Source of the DNA: Euryodendron excelsum
Taxonomy: Eukaryota > Streptophyta > Magnoliopsida > Ericales > Pentaphylacaceae
Direction of reading: 5' to 3'
DNA length: 64,000 bases
Assembly (NCBI GenBank): GCA_033060915.1
Contig: CM065384.1
Coordinates: forward strand, 32,664,501-32,728,500
In this document: positions 12,301 through 24,200 of the stretch, one piece after another
How the letters are laid out: the number at the start of each line of letters is the position of its first letter
Numbering within the stretch: position 1 is the stretch's first letter
Translations under genes and position numbers: made by a program
Notes under the pieces: model-generated
Databases searched by the model: none
The model's input: only the letters and a program-made list of their open reading frames with translations
What the model was told of the DNA's origin: nothing

Positions 12301-14235
12301 AAAATTGATTAAGGAACCTCATCCATCCAAGTAGACATATGATTCTTCCTTAGCCAACTTAGCCAATAAATGAGCTACAGAATTTCCTTGACGGTTCACG
12401 TGTGAAATGCAACTAAGATCGAAACTGGTGCAACAAACTTCTGATAAAGGATGTCAAATGTCCCATTGTGGACAAATCATCAGCATTATAATTAATAGAT
12501 GTTATCATAGACAATTAATCAACCTCCAAATCCACATCATGCAACCCCAAATCTGCTGCAAACACTACTCCCTTAAGAGTTGCCATAGCTTCAACAAATT
12601 CCCCATTCCATAGCTTACTAATTTGATTTACCATTGAAGCAATAACTTCACCCTTATGATCCCTGACCACAACCCTTATGCCAGCATCCTTATCCTGTTT
12701 AAAAGAACCATCAAAAATTGATTTCATACATACCCGTTTGAGGAGAGAACCATCTGCCTTGAATAACTGGCTAAGAAAGAACTTGACTCTTCACCTTTGC
12801 TTTCAAAAAAAGCAGCATAAAACTCTTGAGGGGCACTGGCAATCACAGGAGGATATCGTCGCTTACCACTAAAGATAAAATTATTCCTGTTGAGCCAGAT
12901 ATCTCAAGCAACTGTATAGGCTAAATTTACCAAACTGACATCAGTTCTACTCCATAATAAAAGAACCCATTGCATAAAATTCCCTACACCTTCACCACCA
13001 AAATTGGACAGAAATGAAAAAATCTTTCAGACATCTGAAGCCCAAGAACACGAGACCAGGCAATGGTAGACTGATTCCTCTTCCTTCCCACACGTCCCGC
13101 AAATAGAGTTGCTAACAACTTTCTTCCGAGAAGATTTTGCCGCACAGGAAGAATACCTATATAAGCTTTCCATATGAACAATTTTATTTTAGGAGAGACA
13201 TCCAGCTTCCAAATCATTTCCCGAAGTTGATCAGAAATAGTTGGATTTGAGCATCCTGCCATACCTTTCTCTTAACTTTGCAAAGTGATGGCCAAATGAT
13301 ATGCAGAGCGAACAGAAAAACTCTATTCTGTGCGAATTGTCAAACAAGGGTGTCACAAGGCCGATTAGGACTTGAAGGAAGACTGAATATAGTTTTTGCC
13401 TCAAATTCCAGAAGAATTGAATTTATTAGATCAACATTCCACCGTCTGCTCCCTCAATCAATAAGATCAGACACTTTGCTAACTGAATAAGAGTCATGTC
13501 TAGGAGAGATAACCTTAAAGGATAGAAGTGAAGGCAGCCATTTATCCTCCCAAATGTTGATGCTGACTCCAATGCCCACTCTTCAGCACAACCTGTCGTT
13601 AACAAATTCTTTGGTTCCCATGTGCTCAGCCATGTAAAAGGGTGATACCTAATTCGGAATTTAGAAAGCTAGTATTTGAAAAATATTTAGCTTTCAGAAC
13701 TTGTCCCGCAAGAGAGAAATGATTCTTAACCAACTGCCATGGTTGTTTAGCCAAAAAGAATTTGTTAAAAGCAACAAGATTCTTAAAGTTTATACTGCCC
13801 CTTTTCTTCATTGTACTAAGCTCACCCCATTTAAGTCGATGAATTTTACTCTTTACATCTGAACTCCCCAATCGATACTGGCTAATCATCAAAATTAACT
13901 CATCACATAATGTTTTCAAAATTCTAAAGCAAGAAATTACATAAATAGAAATCTCTTGATCTATCGCTTTAATCAAGACTTCACACCTTACCTGAGAAAG
14001 AACCTTTTCCTTCCAACCTGAATCATCTTCCAAATTTTATCGTCCACATGCATAAAGACTTTTTTTTTTATCTGTCAACAATTGACGGCACTCCTAAATA
14101 TCTCTCATGGCCATCAAACATACTAACACCCAATATCTGACTAATAATTTCAATCTCACCATCTAACATATTTTTGCTAAACAACACTGCAGATTTATCG
14201 AAATTTACCAATGTCAAAGCTTGATTGAGGGGAGA
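12300..14235 (-). mobile_element. Decayed, 5'-truncated LINE (non-LTR retrotransposon)
   Basis: Reading along the minus strand, fragments appear in normal LINE ORF2 order but in different frames with stops. First is the C-terminal reverse transcriptase region (about 14230-14080, then 14033-13626, including KWGELSTMKKRGSINFKNLV). Next is a zinc-binding RVT domain (13262-12984, DVSPKIKLFIWKA). Last is an RNase H-like domain (12727-12515, IFDGSFKQDKDAGIRVVVRD). The endonuclease and the catalytic half of the RT are absent, so the copy is 5'-truncated and inactive. Its 5' break lies about 340 bp upstream of the CHLP start codon. Confidence 0.8.
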
Positions 14236-14264
14236 CAAAAAAGCAAAAATATAAAATAAAATAA

Positions 14265-14440
14265 AAAACCACGTGGCAACATCCTGTTACGGGTGGTCAG
14301 CAGAATATTGTCCACCAAAAAGTAGCACAACGTGGAACAACGCCAACCACTTGGTGCCCATGCAAAATCAGTACTATATCATATCACGAGTAAATGTGCA
14401 TTGCCCCATATAATACCAAAAAATTATCCAAACGAAAATC
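14265..14440 (+). promoter_or_regulatory. CHLP promoter with G-box and TATA box
   Basis: A G-box CACGTG (14270-14275, in the context CCACGTGGCAAC) lies about 300 bp before the CHLP start, and a TATA-type box TATAATA sits at about 14409-14415. G-boxes are common in light-regulated photosynthetic genes, so light control through bZIP/bHLH factors is a reasonable inference. The transcription start would fall near 14440. Confidence 0.5.
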
Positions 14441-14553
14441 TACTCCAATTATCCACAACCAATCACAACCGTCAATCGCCACTGATCCAACGGTCAAAAC
14501 TCCCAAAATATCACAAACCATATCCATCAAAAATATAAAACATAAACAAAAAC

Positions 14554-14811
14554 ATGTATCCAAACCGACCCAAAAATGGCCTCCCTTGCCCTCAAAACCT
14601 TCGTCGGACTCCGCCAAACCTCGCCGGAGAACCCCCACCCCATCTCTCTATCCAAGCCCATTTCCACCCAACTCAACCCCCACCGAAGACTCCGAGTCGT
14701 TGCCGGAAAATCCAGCCCCAGAGTTGCCGGCAGGAACCTAAGAGTCGCCGTCGTGGGCGGCGGACCAGCCGGTGGCGCCGCCGCGGAGACGCTGGCCAAG
14801 GGCGGCATTGA
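14554..14811 (+). other. Upstream ORF overlapping the CHLP start
   Basis: An ATG at 14554 in another frame lies 22 bases before the CHLP start and runs 85 codons into the CHLP gene. If transcription starts near the TATA box, this ATG is in the leader. Its context (AACATGT) is weaker than that of the CHLP start (AAAATGG), so leaky scanning is expected. The peptide has no recognisable domain. Confidence 0.35.
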
Positions 14812-15976
14812 GACATTCTTGATCGAGCGGAAGCTTGATAACTGCAAACCATGTGGTGGGGCCATACCTTTGTGTATGGTTGGAGAGTTTGATTTACCAT
14901 TGGACATCATAGATCGCCGAGTCACCAAGATGAAGATGATCTCGCCGTCGAATGTAGCAGTGGACATAGGCCAGACACTGAAGCCTCACGAGTATATAGG
15001 AATGGTTCGCCGGGAAATCCTCGACGCCTACCTCCGCGACCGCGCCGCCGAGTCAGGAGCCACCATCATCAACGGACTCTTCCTCAAGATGGACATGCCC
15101 AAGAGTTCTGACTCCCCCTACGTCCTCCACTACACCGGGTACGACGAAAAGACGGGCGGCGCCGGCGAACGGCGGACGATGGAGGTCGACGCGGTGATCG
15201 GCGCCGACGGGGCAAACTCCCGTGTGGCCAAGTCCATCAGCGCCGGCGACTACGAGTACGCCATCGCCTTCCAGGAGCGGATCAAGATCCCCAATGACAA
15301 GATGCAGTACTACGAGGACTTAGCCGAGATGTACGTCGGCGACGACGTCTCGCCGGACTTCTACGGCTGGGTCTTCCCCAAGTGCGACCACGTCGCCGTT
15401 GGCACCGGCACCGTCACCCACAAAGGCGACATCAAAAAGTTCCAAACGGCCACCAGGCACCGAGCCCGAGACAAAATCCAAGGCGGCAAGATCATCCGAG
15501 TCGAAGCCCACCCCATCCCAGAACACCCTCGTCCGCGGCGACTGTCCGGCAGAGTCGCACTTGTCGGCGACGCGGCAGGGTATGTGACGAAGTGCTCCGG
15601 CGAGGGTATCTACTTCGCGGCGAAGAGCGGAAGGATGTGCGCGGAGGCGATAGTGGCGGGATCGGAGAACGGGAAGAGGATGGTGGAGGAGGAAGATCTG
15701 AGGAGGTACTTGGAGAAGTGGGACAAAACCTACTGGCCGACCTACAAGGTGCTGGATGTGCTGCAGAAGGTTTTCTACAGGTCGAATCCGGCAAGGGAGG
15801 CGTTCGTGGAGATGTGCGCCGACGAGTACGTGCAGAAGATGACATTTGACAGCTACTTGTACAAGAGGGTGGTGCCTGGGAATCCATTGGATGACTTGAA
15901 GCTTGCTGTGAACACCATTGGGAGCCTGGTCAGGGCTAATGCTCTTAGAAGAGAGATGGAGAAGATGAGTGTATGA
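14576..15976 (+). CDS. CHLP: Geranylgeranyl diphosphate/geranylgeranyl-chlorophyll reductase, chloroplastic
   Basis: NADPH-dependent flavoprotein that reduces the geranylgeranyl chain to phytyl, supplying chlorophyll a synthesis and the phytyl precursor of tocopherol and phylloquinone; it acts at plastid membranes. The 466-residue single-exon frame matches the family's usual length. Residues 1-45 are a Ser/Pro/Arg-rich transit peptide. The dinucleotide-binding motif VVGGGPAGGAAAE starts at about residue 59, a second FAD motif reads DAVIGADGANSRVAK, and a third reads GRVALVGDAAGYVTKCSGEG. The start ATG has a good context and gives a proper plastid leader. The coding sequence is markedly GC-rich, with C/G at most third positions, in an AT-rich neighbourhood. 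Family assignment is firm. Confidence 0.97.
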   Translation: MASLALKTFVGLRQTSPENPHPISLSKPISTQLNPHRRLRVVAGKSSPRVAGRNLRVAVVGGGPAGGAAAETLAKGGIETFLIERKLDNCKPCGGAIPLCMVGEFDLPLDIIDRRVTKMKMISPSNVAVDIGQTLKPHEYIGMVRREILDAYLRDRAAESGATIINGLFLKMDMPKSSDSPYVLHYTGYDEKTGGAGERRTMEVDAVIGADGANSRVAKSISAGDYEYAIAFQERIKIPNDKMQYYEDLAEMYVGDDVSPDFYGWVFPKCDHVAVGTGTVTHKGDIKKFQTATRHRARDKIQGGKIIRVEAHPIPEHPRPRRLSGRVALVGDAAGYVTKCSGEGIYFAAKSGRMCAEAIVAGSENGKRMVEEEDLRRYLEKWDKTYWPTYKVLDVLQKVFYRSNPAREAFVEMCADEYVQKMTFDSYLYKRVVPGNPLDDLKLAVNTIGSLVRANALRREMEKMSV

Positions 15977-17448
15977 GCAAAATTTGACGCACCACTGTAA
16001 TCTCAATAATTTTTTTTATTTTATTTTTTCATTTTGTATTTTGTATTTTTAATTTCAACAAGAGATTACCTGGAGGAATTAATCTCATTTGGAAAGTTTT
16101 ACACTCGGACAGTATTTTTGGCATCTGAAATGGTGGGTGATTGAGAAGAATGTTAAGGATGGCCGTGGGGCTGTATTTGTAATTTAAATAGTAGTGTACC
16201 TACACTTCATGTGTAAAGTCTTTAATTTTCGTCTTCAGTGACCTAAAAGAATATAATAATAAAAAAATTAAATTTTGATTTTAAAAAGTTACTAAAAGAC
16301 GAAAAAAAATTACTTCATAAGTTATATTCAAACCCTTTTTTCTTTCATTATTAAAAATAATAAATAAATTAGTCATGCGACTCTCACATGACTCAATAAT
16401 AAAGGCCATTTTATTGAATAAGACCTTATTGCGTTGACTATCGACCCGGTTTTAGCACTACTCAGATGGCCCCTTAAACTTTAGATGACAAAGAAGAGAT
16501 TAATGCAATGAAAAATGTTATTTTTTTTAAAATTATTGTATAAAATTTTGTACTAGAATAATGTAGTAATAATAATTTTGTAATTAATATGTAACTTGAT
16601 GAATTTTTTATTGTAAAGTGATAAGATCACAATTTAGACATATCATTTTGATGATAAATTCTGTATAAATTTTTTAGTTATATAATATTATTCTAATAAA
16701 ATTAGATTATAAATTTTCTAATTGAATAGAACCACAACTTAAACACATCTCTCTTTCTTATTCTTCCTTTTAAACCATCTGGAGATATTAACTAATCCAT
16801 GCATGTTTTCCCGGTAGTTTTTCAAAGAGAAATTCAATGAGATTACGTGTGGTATAGGTAAGGCAACTAATTATTCATGAACTTAATTACTGATAAGCTT
16901 GAAACTTGAGCCCAATTCTAGCTTAAATCTGTTTTCGTCTTTGACTCAACAAGATTATGCTGAAATCTTCAAGATCGATGCTTGATAGATACCACGACAG
17001 CCTACGAGGCCATTCTGTACTAAATTCAAATTGTTTACACATATCTATAACTGAAACTAGTGATGATTTGCTCACCTATATTTTCAGCGGAAAAGCTAAT
17101 CACTGGGAAAGCTTTGTGTAGTATTCCCAAAGGATAGCCTCGTAGAGGAGTTATTATCTAAGGTGATTATTACACTACGTTAGTACGATGATATAATATT
17201 TTATTTAAATTGTAATATGTGACATTTCATTTACATAGTGAGAATTTAAAATTTAAAATGCCACCATACAAGTAGTATAATGTCTACAATATTTTTAAAA
17301 AGTGTGGTTTCTTTCCACACATGACATTACATAAATAACTTATCACATCATAAAAATATAATGACGTAATATAATAGTCATATTAGACAATTTTCACCAG
17401 TAGAGACAAAAATTAATTGTAAATCTAAAAGTTCTGAATTTGAATCTT
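15977..17448. other. CHLP 3' region and AT-rich spacer
   Basis: The first ~250 bases are the likely CHLP 3'UTR. The rest is AT-rich with no recognisable gene or element. Confidence 0.5.
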
Positions 17449-17453
17449 GATAA

Positions 17454-19559
17454 TGTTGATTCAAGGTTGATTCTTGTTGACTCAAGGTTGATTCTCATGT
17501 TGATTTTGATGATAACTAAACCTTGTGTTATCTTACTAATGACTCTACTTAATGTGCAGATTAACAAAGTTCATAATTTAGACTTAAAATTCAATTTTAA
17601 GTCTAATACATGTCAAAGAGAATGCACAACAAATTCAAGAGCTATGCAATGAACCAAACAAAGGAGTGATGCCTATCTCTACTTCAAATAAATGTTTTAC
17701 ATTCGAAGAGATTAAAGGTATTCAAATCAAGCTTCCATCAAGTATGCATAGACTTAATGAAGATTGATTTGCACTCAAGAAAGATTGAAGACTTCATCAG
17801 AATGGGCAATGATCAGTTGAAGATAATTTGTTTGTTGAAGATGTTGAAAATGCTCAAGAGAAAACTTCATCAAATATGCAAAGTTCAGTTCCAGCTTATG
17901 TGATTGAAGTTGATTGAGAAGAAAACTCACAATGATTGTCTGATCTCTATATGAAATCCAAGTGAAAAATTCTTCTACAATATAAAAAATCAATGAAGAC
18001 TAGATGTATAAAGAGGTTTCATCAAGCCTGCAAAAGTCTCATTGAAGTGATTTTAAAGAAGAAAGAAGAATTGCTATCAAAGAGAAGAAATCAGAAATAA
18101 AGCATTGTGAAGCTTTACGCAATTGAGGAAGCTTGACATTGAAAGAAGGTGTTCTACAATGAAAAAAGAAGTTTTGCAAATGAAGAAGAAAAGATCAACA
18201 TTGATCTAATGAAGCTCTGACTGTTTGAGAGTCAAAAGAAGATGAATGTCAAATGATTGATTCAATCTAAATTGAATAGAAGTTAACTCTGATGGGTTAA
18301 AGAGATTTGATTGATCATCATACCCCAAAGAAATACTTCTTAAAGATCTTATATCAGTACTGAGATGAGCTAGATCATTGGAAGCTAGAATACAAATTTT
18401 TGAGCAACAAGCGGACTCATGGAAATAAAGAGTCGTCTCTTGATCACAGAAGCAAAAGGCCTGAAGACAAAATGATCAATGAGCGGACTCATAATTATGA
18501 AGAGTCACCTCATGAACATAGAAACAAAAAGCTTGGAAACCAAGTAGACAATGAGCGGACTCATAAAAGAATACAGAATCGCCTCTTGATCACAGAAGCA
18601 AAAAGCCTGGAGACCAAGTAGGCAATCGGTGGACTCATTGAAATAAAGAGTCGCCTCATAGAGACAAACGCAAAGGCTTGAAGATGACATGATCAATGAG
18701 CGGACTCATGAAGATGAAGAGTCGCCTCATAACAGCAGAAGTCAAAGATGTGAAAACAGAATGAACAAGGAGTCGCCTCATTGATATGAAGAGCTGACTC
18801 ATGAAGTCAGTGAACAACATCTGGTAAATGCAGAAGCAAAAAGTGTCGACTCCACAAACCTGGAGCCGACTCCTTGGATATAACAGCTATTTTTCTTAAC
18901 GTTATAACATATTAGACTTGTATTAATGAAGCCCAACAACCTCTAACGGATGGAATCAATACCGTGGTTTATATACAAGCTTTTAGCTGCATTTATACAA
19001 GAGATAAGAGACAAAAACGAGATTCAACTGACTGATTCACTGATATACTCTGATATTCTTCATGTCTTCATCTGTGAGCTTTAATTGTAAAATCTACTCT
19101 TGTTAGAGAGTTTGCTAGTTACTTGTATATTCTTATACACTTGTAAGAGAGAGTTTGAGAATTCTCTTGAGAAAGAAAAACTCTTGTAAGTTTGAGTGGA
19201 GCTTGAACAAAATCACTTGGAGATTGAAGAGCTCGGTGAAGAGTTCTTGTGTATAGTGAGCTGTGCACTTTATCAATCAGCAGCCCATTTGTAATTGGAG
19301 GTTACATAGTGGAAAAAGACTTCAAGGAGGTCTTGAGGTGAGGACGTAGACCACGGTTTGTGGTTGAACCTCGGTAAATCTGTGTGTTCTTTCTTTCTTA
19401 TGCTCTGTTTTCTTTCATTCTTCTGATTATATTGCTTTGCATATAGATTAATCACTGTTACATTGGTTAAATTAATTTTAATTAATCTTAATTGCTATTA
19501 ATTTTTGAAAAACCCAATTTATCCCCCCTCCCCCTTTTGGGTTGCCTTTTGGGCCAACA
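17454..19559 (+). mobile_element. Solo LTR of a large Ty1/copia (SIRE-like) retrotransposon
   Basis: The 2,106-bp segment starts TGTTGATTC and ends GGGCCAACA. It is flanked by the perfect 5-bp target duplication GATAA (17449-17453 and 19560-19564). The 3' part has features typical of long copia LTRs: a GGACGTAGACCACGG stretch near 19342 and a C-rich CCCCCCTCCCCCTTTTGGG tract just before the end. No internal coding region, primer-binding site or second LTR is attached, so the copy is what remains after LTR-LTR recombination. Orientation is taken from these 3' features. A tandem repeat lies inside it. Confidence 0.88.
18405..18830. repeat. ~72-bp minisatellite inside the solo LTR
   Basis: Diverged units begin GAGCGGACTCAT and contain AGAGTCGCCTC about 22 bases later. 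Units start near 18409, 18481, 18553, 18627 and 18698, followed by degenerate ones. Unit length is 71-74 bp. One frame stays open for about 70 codons across the array, but nothing suggests it is coding. Confidence 0.8.
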
Positions 19560-19683
19560 GATAATTCTCTTGACGCTTGGTAAATTTCATGCAAAGTCCT
19601 TTGAACTGTACTGGAGAGGAAATTATAAGAGATGATCGTAAATGTCCAGACATGCTTGACAACACAATCCAAAAAAAAGTTTG

Positions 19684-21215
19684 TGTAGTATTTAGCGTGT
19701 GTACACACGCTCTCTATGATGCGAGTGGGACTGTCACTGCTCGATAGAGCGTGGCTTAACACCTCAAGGCCGGAGATAAACATTTTAGATCCATCAGCGG
19801 CTGCAATAATATTCAACGGAGAAGATACGTCTTTGTCAAAAATAGAATCTTGGCCGTTAAAATAGTCTTAGAAACAAACGGCTAAAAGTATCTCTAACTC
19901 ACCTTCAAATCTTTAAATTTGTAGGTGGGTTACAAATTTTATTCTCCAACCCACCTTTATTTCTTCAAAATTTTGAAGAAATGAAGGTGGCCTTCATATG
20001 GAGCCTTCAAATTTGAAGGTTTTCTAAAATATTTGAAAGTCCCTTCATTTCACTATTCATGTGGGGTCAAAGCACTAACTATGTGAGATCCTTGTAATAA
20101 TCATTGTTTTAAGTCTAAATAATACATTATTAATGCATTATTTTATTATTTAAATAATATTTTAATAAATAATTAATTTAAACTTTCAATTAATTCATTA
20201 ATTTTTTTACTTTGTTAAATATTTATTTAATTTGAGATTTTTTTTATATGTGGAATAAATCAATTATTTATATTTTACTTGATTTTATTTACCTTGAAAT
20301 TATTATTTATATATGAAATTAAAAAATTCTTTTTATTTTACTAATTATTTATTTATGCTAAAATTATTTTAATCCATGGAATCAATGAATTCTTTTTTTT
20401 ATCTTACTACTCCACCTTTTCAGTTTGTTTTTTTTTTTTTTTTTTTGCAAAGTTAAGAATTAATCAATCTATTTCTACCACTTTCCAATAACAATTAAAA
20501 TTTCAACATCCATTGAAAACAGAAAATAATTTTGACTAGAATAATAACAAAAAGATTACATAAAAATGACATTTCTCGATCATTCACTAATGTTTGGAGA
20601 AACGTCACATGGAACAAGCATATATCTTTCCCATAAATACTCAATCACTCAAGCATATATTTTTCAAGTCTCATTTTATATGTTTTAATTAGTTCCTTAT
20701 TGTATTTTAATTTTTGTTAAATGTATTTCATTGGTTTGCAACGGGGGTTTTTGTTTTTTTTTTTAATTTTTTAATGTAATTTAATTTGTAATTTTATGGG
20801 TAGATCATTTAGTTTAAAAAATATTAAATAATTTAATTTTAATTAAATATTTGGTAAATAATTACAATTTAAATTAAAATATGATAATAAATAATTAAAT
20901 TTTTAATAAAATAGGAGCACAATATATAATTTTTGAATTTTTTTATATAAAAAAATAGTAATTTGAAAAATGAATAGTGAAATGAAGGTTGGATGGGTTG
21001 GAGTAACAATGTGAAAAAGTGAGACCTATAAACTTCAAATTTAAAGTAGATGTCAAAATAAAGATAGATTTGAAGCCTTTACGTTGGAGATGCTCTTAAA
21101 TAGCTAAAGTAACGAATCAGAACAATCTCTCTGGGAGATTCCACTAAACAAGTTGTTCATGGCTCTCTCTGACGCACACTAGATTTCTTCGAGGCACTAC
21201 GGCTAATGTATCAAC
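19684..21215. repeat. Direct repeat A: duplicated MDH-promoter segment, split by a TIR element
   Basis: 19684-19885 and 21098-21215 together match the continuous segment 25464-25784, at roughly 85-90% by eye. Both start TGTAGTATTTAGCG and end near GTATCAAC. The downstream copy abuts the MDH 5'UTR, so this copy looks like a duplicated promoter fragment without its gene. The 1.2 kb in between is a separate insertion. Confidence 0.8.
19886..21096. mobile_element. ~1.2-kb non-autonomous TIR element
   Basis: The left end reads AAGTATCTCTAAC and the reverse complement of the right end reads AGAGCATCTCCAAC. Further in, CTTCATTTCACTATTCAT near 20043 is inverted near 20977, so the terminal inverted repeats are long. 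It is flanked by TAA (possibly TAAA) on both sides, and direct repeat B provides a near match to the empty site. A 3-bp TAA duplication would fit the PIF/Harbinger group. There is no transposase frame. Confidence 0.65.
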
Positions 21216-24200
21216 ATTAATAATATATAAAGTGAGATAAAAAAACCTAAGAGTCGTATAATTTTCTTTTAGTCTTGTTTGCCCCTTTTTAAATTCAATT
21301 ACAAAATTAAACTCTAACCCTAGGGAAATTTATAACTATTAATTTCATGAATATGAAACTCTTTGCTTGAATAAAATCTTCTATTTGGAAATATATGATC
21401 TATACAAGTTATTGGTAAGGAGATTATTTTTTCTTTTCGCCAATACTTCAATCATTTTGTTGCTCGTGGTCTACTAGACTTTAATATTAGAGATTTATAC
21501 TATAAGATATAATTTGTATAATAGATTTTTTATTTATTATTAAATTAATTATTTCATTTTAATGAGAATTTGTATGAGCAATATTTATCTTGCATTATTT
21601 ATTTAATGATTATGTATATGTGTCTCTTATTCTATATAGTAGATGGTTTGGTATATAGAGCACAGCTTACACACAGAAGATCAGATTATCGGTTCCTGTA
21701 GAATATAAGCTTATCGTTCACAATCTTAGATGGAACTGGATACATTATCAGTAAGACTGTAGCACAAGATTTTAATAGGTCTGTTTTGACTATGGGGAAC
21801 AGTATGTTCCAACTTTTTACACAAATACACTTTGTGTATATTAAACAGAAGTGTGTTGAGTTAATTATTTTTATACTGACTATATAAAACAATCAATACG
21901 TTATAATTATTATGAATGTTTATACTTTTAATCCTAATATAATAAATAGATACGTGCATGTAGTGTTTATTATTTTGATTCACAAAATAGTGAGAGTCTT
22001 TGTAGGTCAATAAACTCAGTGAGTTGGACAATAACATTACGTGTATGGTGAATATTAATTATTGATAGAATCTACGTCCTGGTATAGAAATTCATGATAC
22101 CCTATTGAAGAAGCTTATAAGTTTTAATTATGTCAAATTTTGTAGATTTATTAAATCTGACATATCAAATAAGTTAAATGGAATGTCTCAAAGAATGAAA
22201 TAAATTTATTAAATTTAATTACCAATAATTTAATTTAATAGATGGTATTTGTGATCTTAATGTGGAAAAATAAATAAACATTTAATAATGTGGAGCTCAA
22301 AATATAATTCCTAGTATGACAAGGAGTGCAATTATAATTCATTAGTGGTATAAATTATAATTTACATAAATAGAGATAAATTCTGATTGAATTAGAAATC
22401 CTTATTTACGTAGAAAGACCTAGTCATATTAATCCTGTGATCCCTGTTATAGCCTTTATATGCACCCACTCTATGAGTAGTTAGAGTTACACTTTCGCAT
22501 TGAGAAATACACATTTTTGTAAAGAAAAAAATATCCTAATAGCTGTGAACCCACTCTCTTTAGAGTAAGGCGTACACAAGAGATACAGTAGAAATCCGAA
22601 GGTTGAGTTGAAGCAGTTGATTTGTGCTTATTATTATTGTTTGCTGTCAGAGATCAAAGCAAAAGGATTTTGAAAATCACACATGCTGGTATTCGATATC
22701 AAACTAGAGAGATTTTGAAGGTATGATACTAATCATATAGATTAGCTTCTGTTAATCAGATTAGAATTTTTTGGTTTATGCATATGCACTATAACTGAGC
22801 CAAGAAAAATTTCACAGTCCCTAACAATTGGTATTAGAGTTTTGATTGGTAATGTATATGTATAATACCTACAATGTTCTCCAAAAATCGGTTTCATACA
22901 TGCTTAGTGCAAAATATAGGTTTGTGCTAACATTTGTTTTGCAACGTTCTGTCTGGTTATTATAGTCACATGAACGTATATTATGTGATTGTATGTTTAC
23001 ATGATTCTTAAATTGTGAACTCTGATTTAAGGAGCCATATAATCAGATGCAACAATTAATTTTTACGAATCATTAGAACTTCACTATTTTAGAGATTTTT
23101 ATTTATTATATTATGTAATTCCACTGTTATGAAGAATACGATCTGTTGTAATAGAAGATAAAGGAAGATCAATTGCAGCGCAAGAATATGGGCAGAAACT
23201 AAAAAAAATCTAAGGATGTGATGCGGTATTTTGTTTAGGTTTCGAAGGTGCTACCCCCGAGCCCCGTGACCTAACTAGACAGGTCCATGCCCGCGATCTT
23301 ACAGGGCAAGTCAATCCCCATCGATGGCGCTGCCCCCGTGCCCCCGCGACTTGACCAGGTAGGTCAATTCCCATCAGCAAAGTGGTAAACAATTATTTTT
23401 AGCAGTATCATGGTGCGATTGGACTCCTTATCGCTTTGGAGTTATTACTTGATCATAATAGGCAAGATCTTGATTATATTTTATTTATCTTGTTTATCCA
23501 TGATTATTGTCTTTTGTGTTCTTATTGTTATGTTACTAGCAATGACCTTTAAGTTGTGTTTTAATTATATAAATTTAAAATTTTAATTTTTTGGCTTATA
23601 AATGTGCAACTAGAGAGTAAAATTAATTCACATGTTTTAATTTAAATATTTTTTTTCTAAATTAAGGGAATTTAAAATTTTATTTGTTGAACATATATGA
23701 ATCATTAATATTAGAATTGTATATTTCTTGGATAATTAAACACATAATTATATCTCTCATGTATTAAATATCTAAGTGGGTAAGGGAATTTATTACGTAT
23801 AAATCTCATAGTCTCCATCACTAGTTTATAAGTGAAGTAATTTATTTTATTTGTTAGTTTTAGTACCAACCTTCCTATCGGATGAAATAAATTGTGGACT
23901 CACTGAGTATAAACTCTAGTAGTTGTTAGTATTAGTTCAACTCTCCATCTGAGTAACTTATTATGGGACAATAAGTCTAGAATTAAGTAATGATATACAC
24001 TTAGTTATAAATAGTAGTATCCTCACCATCTGAGTCACTGCTATTGTTTATAGGACTGAAGCTAAATCAATTATTTAATTTTGTTTGACATAGTTACTTG
24101 TCTAGATAGTAAAATTAATAGGTCTTGACCTGTTTAGATAAATGTTAAATAGTAGACGACTTTCTATCGATGCATGCTATTTACAGTATATTAAGTTGCC

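Noticed and set aside
15320..16006. 228-codon minus-strand frame, and others (15382-15849, 15492-15887), over CHLP
   Set aside because: These are shadow frames caused by the high GC content of the CHLP gene.
18400..18621. 73-codon frame with internal repeats
   Set aside because: It is the translation of the LTR minisatellite and has no coding evidence.
18405..18830. CRISPR-like array
   Set aside because: The units are whole ~72-bp tandem repeats without unique spacers, in a plant LTR.
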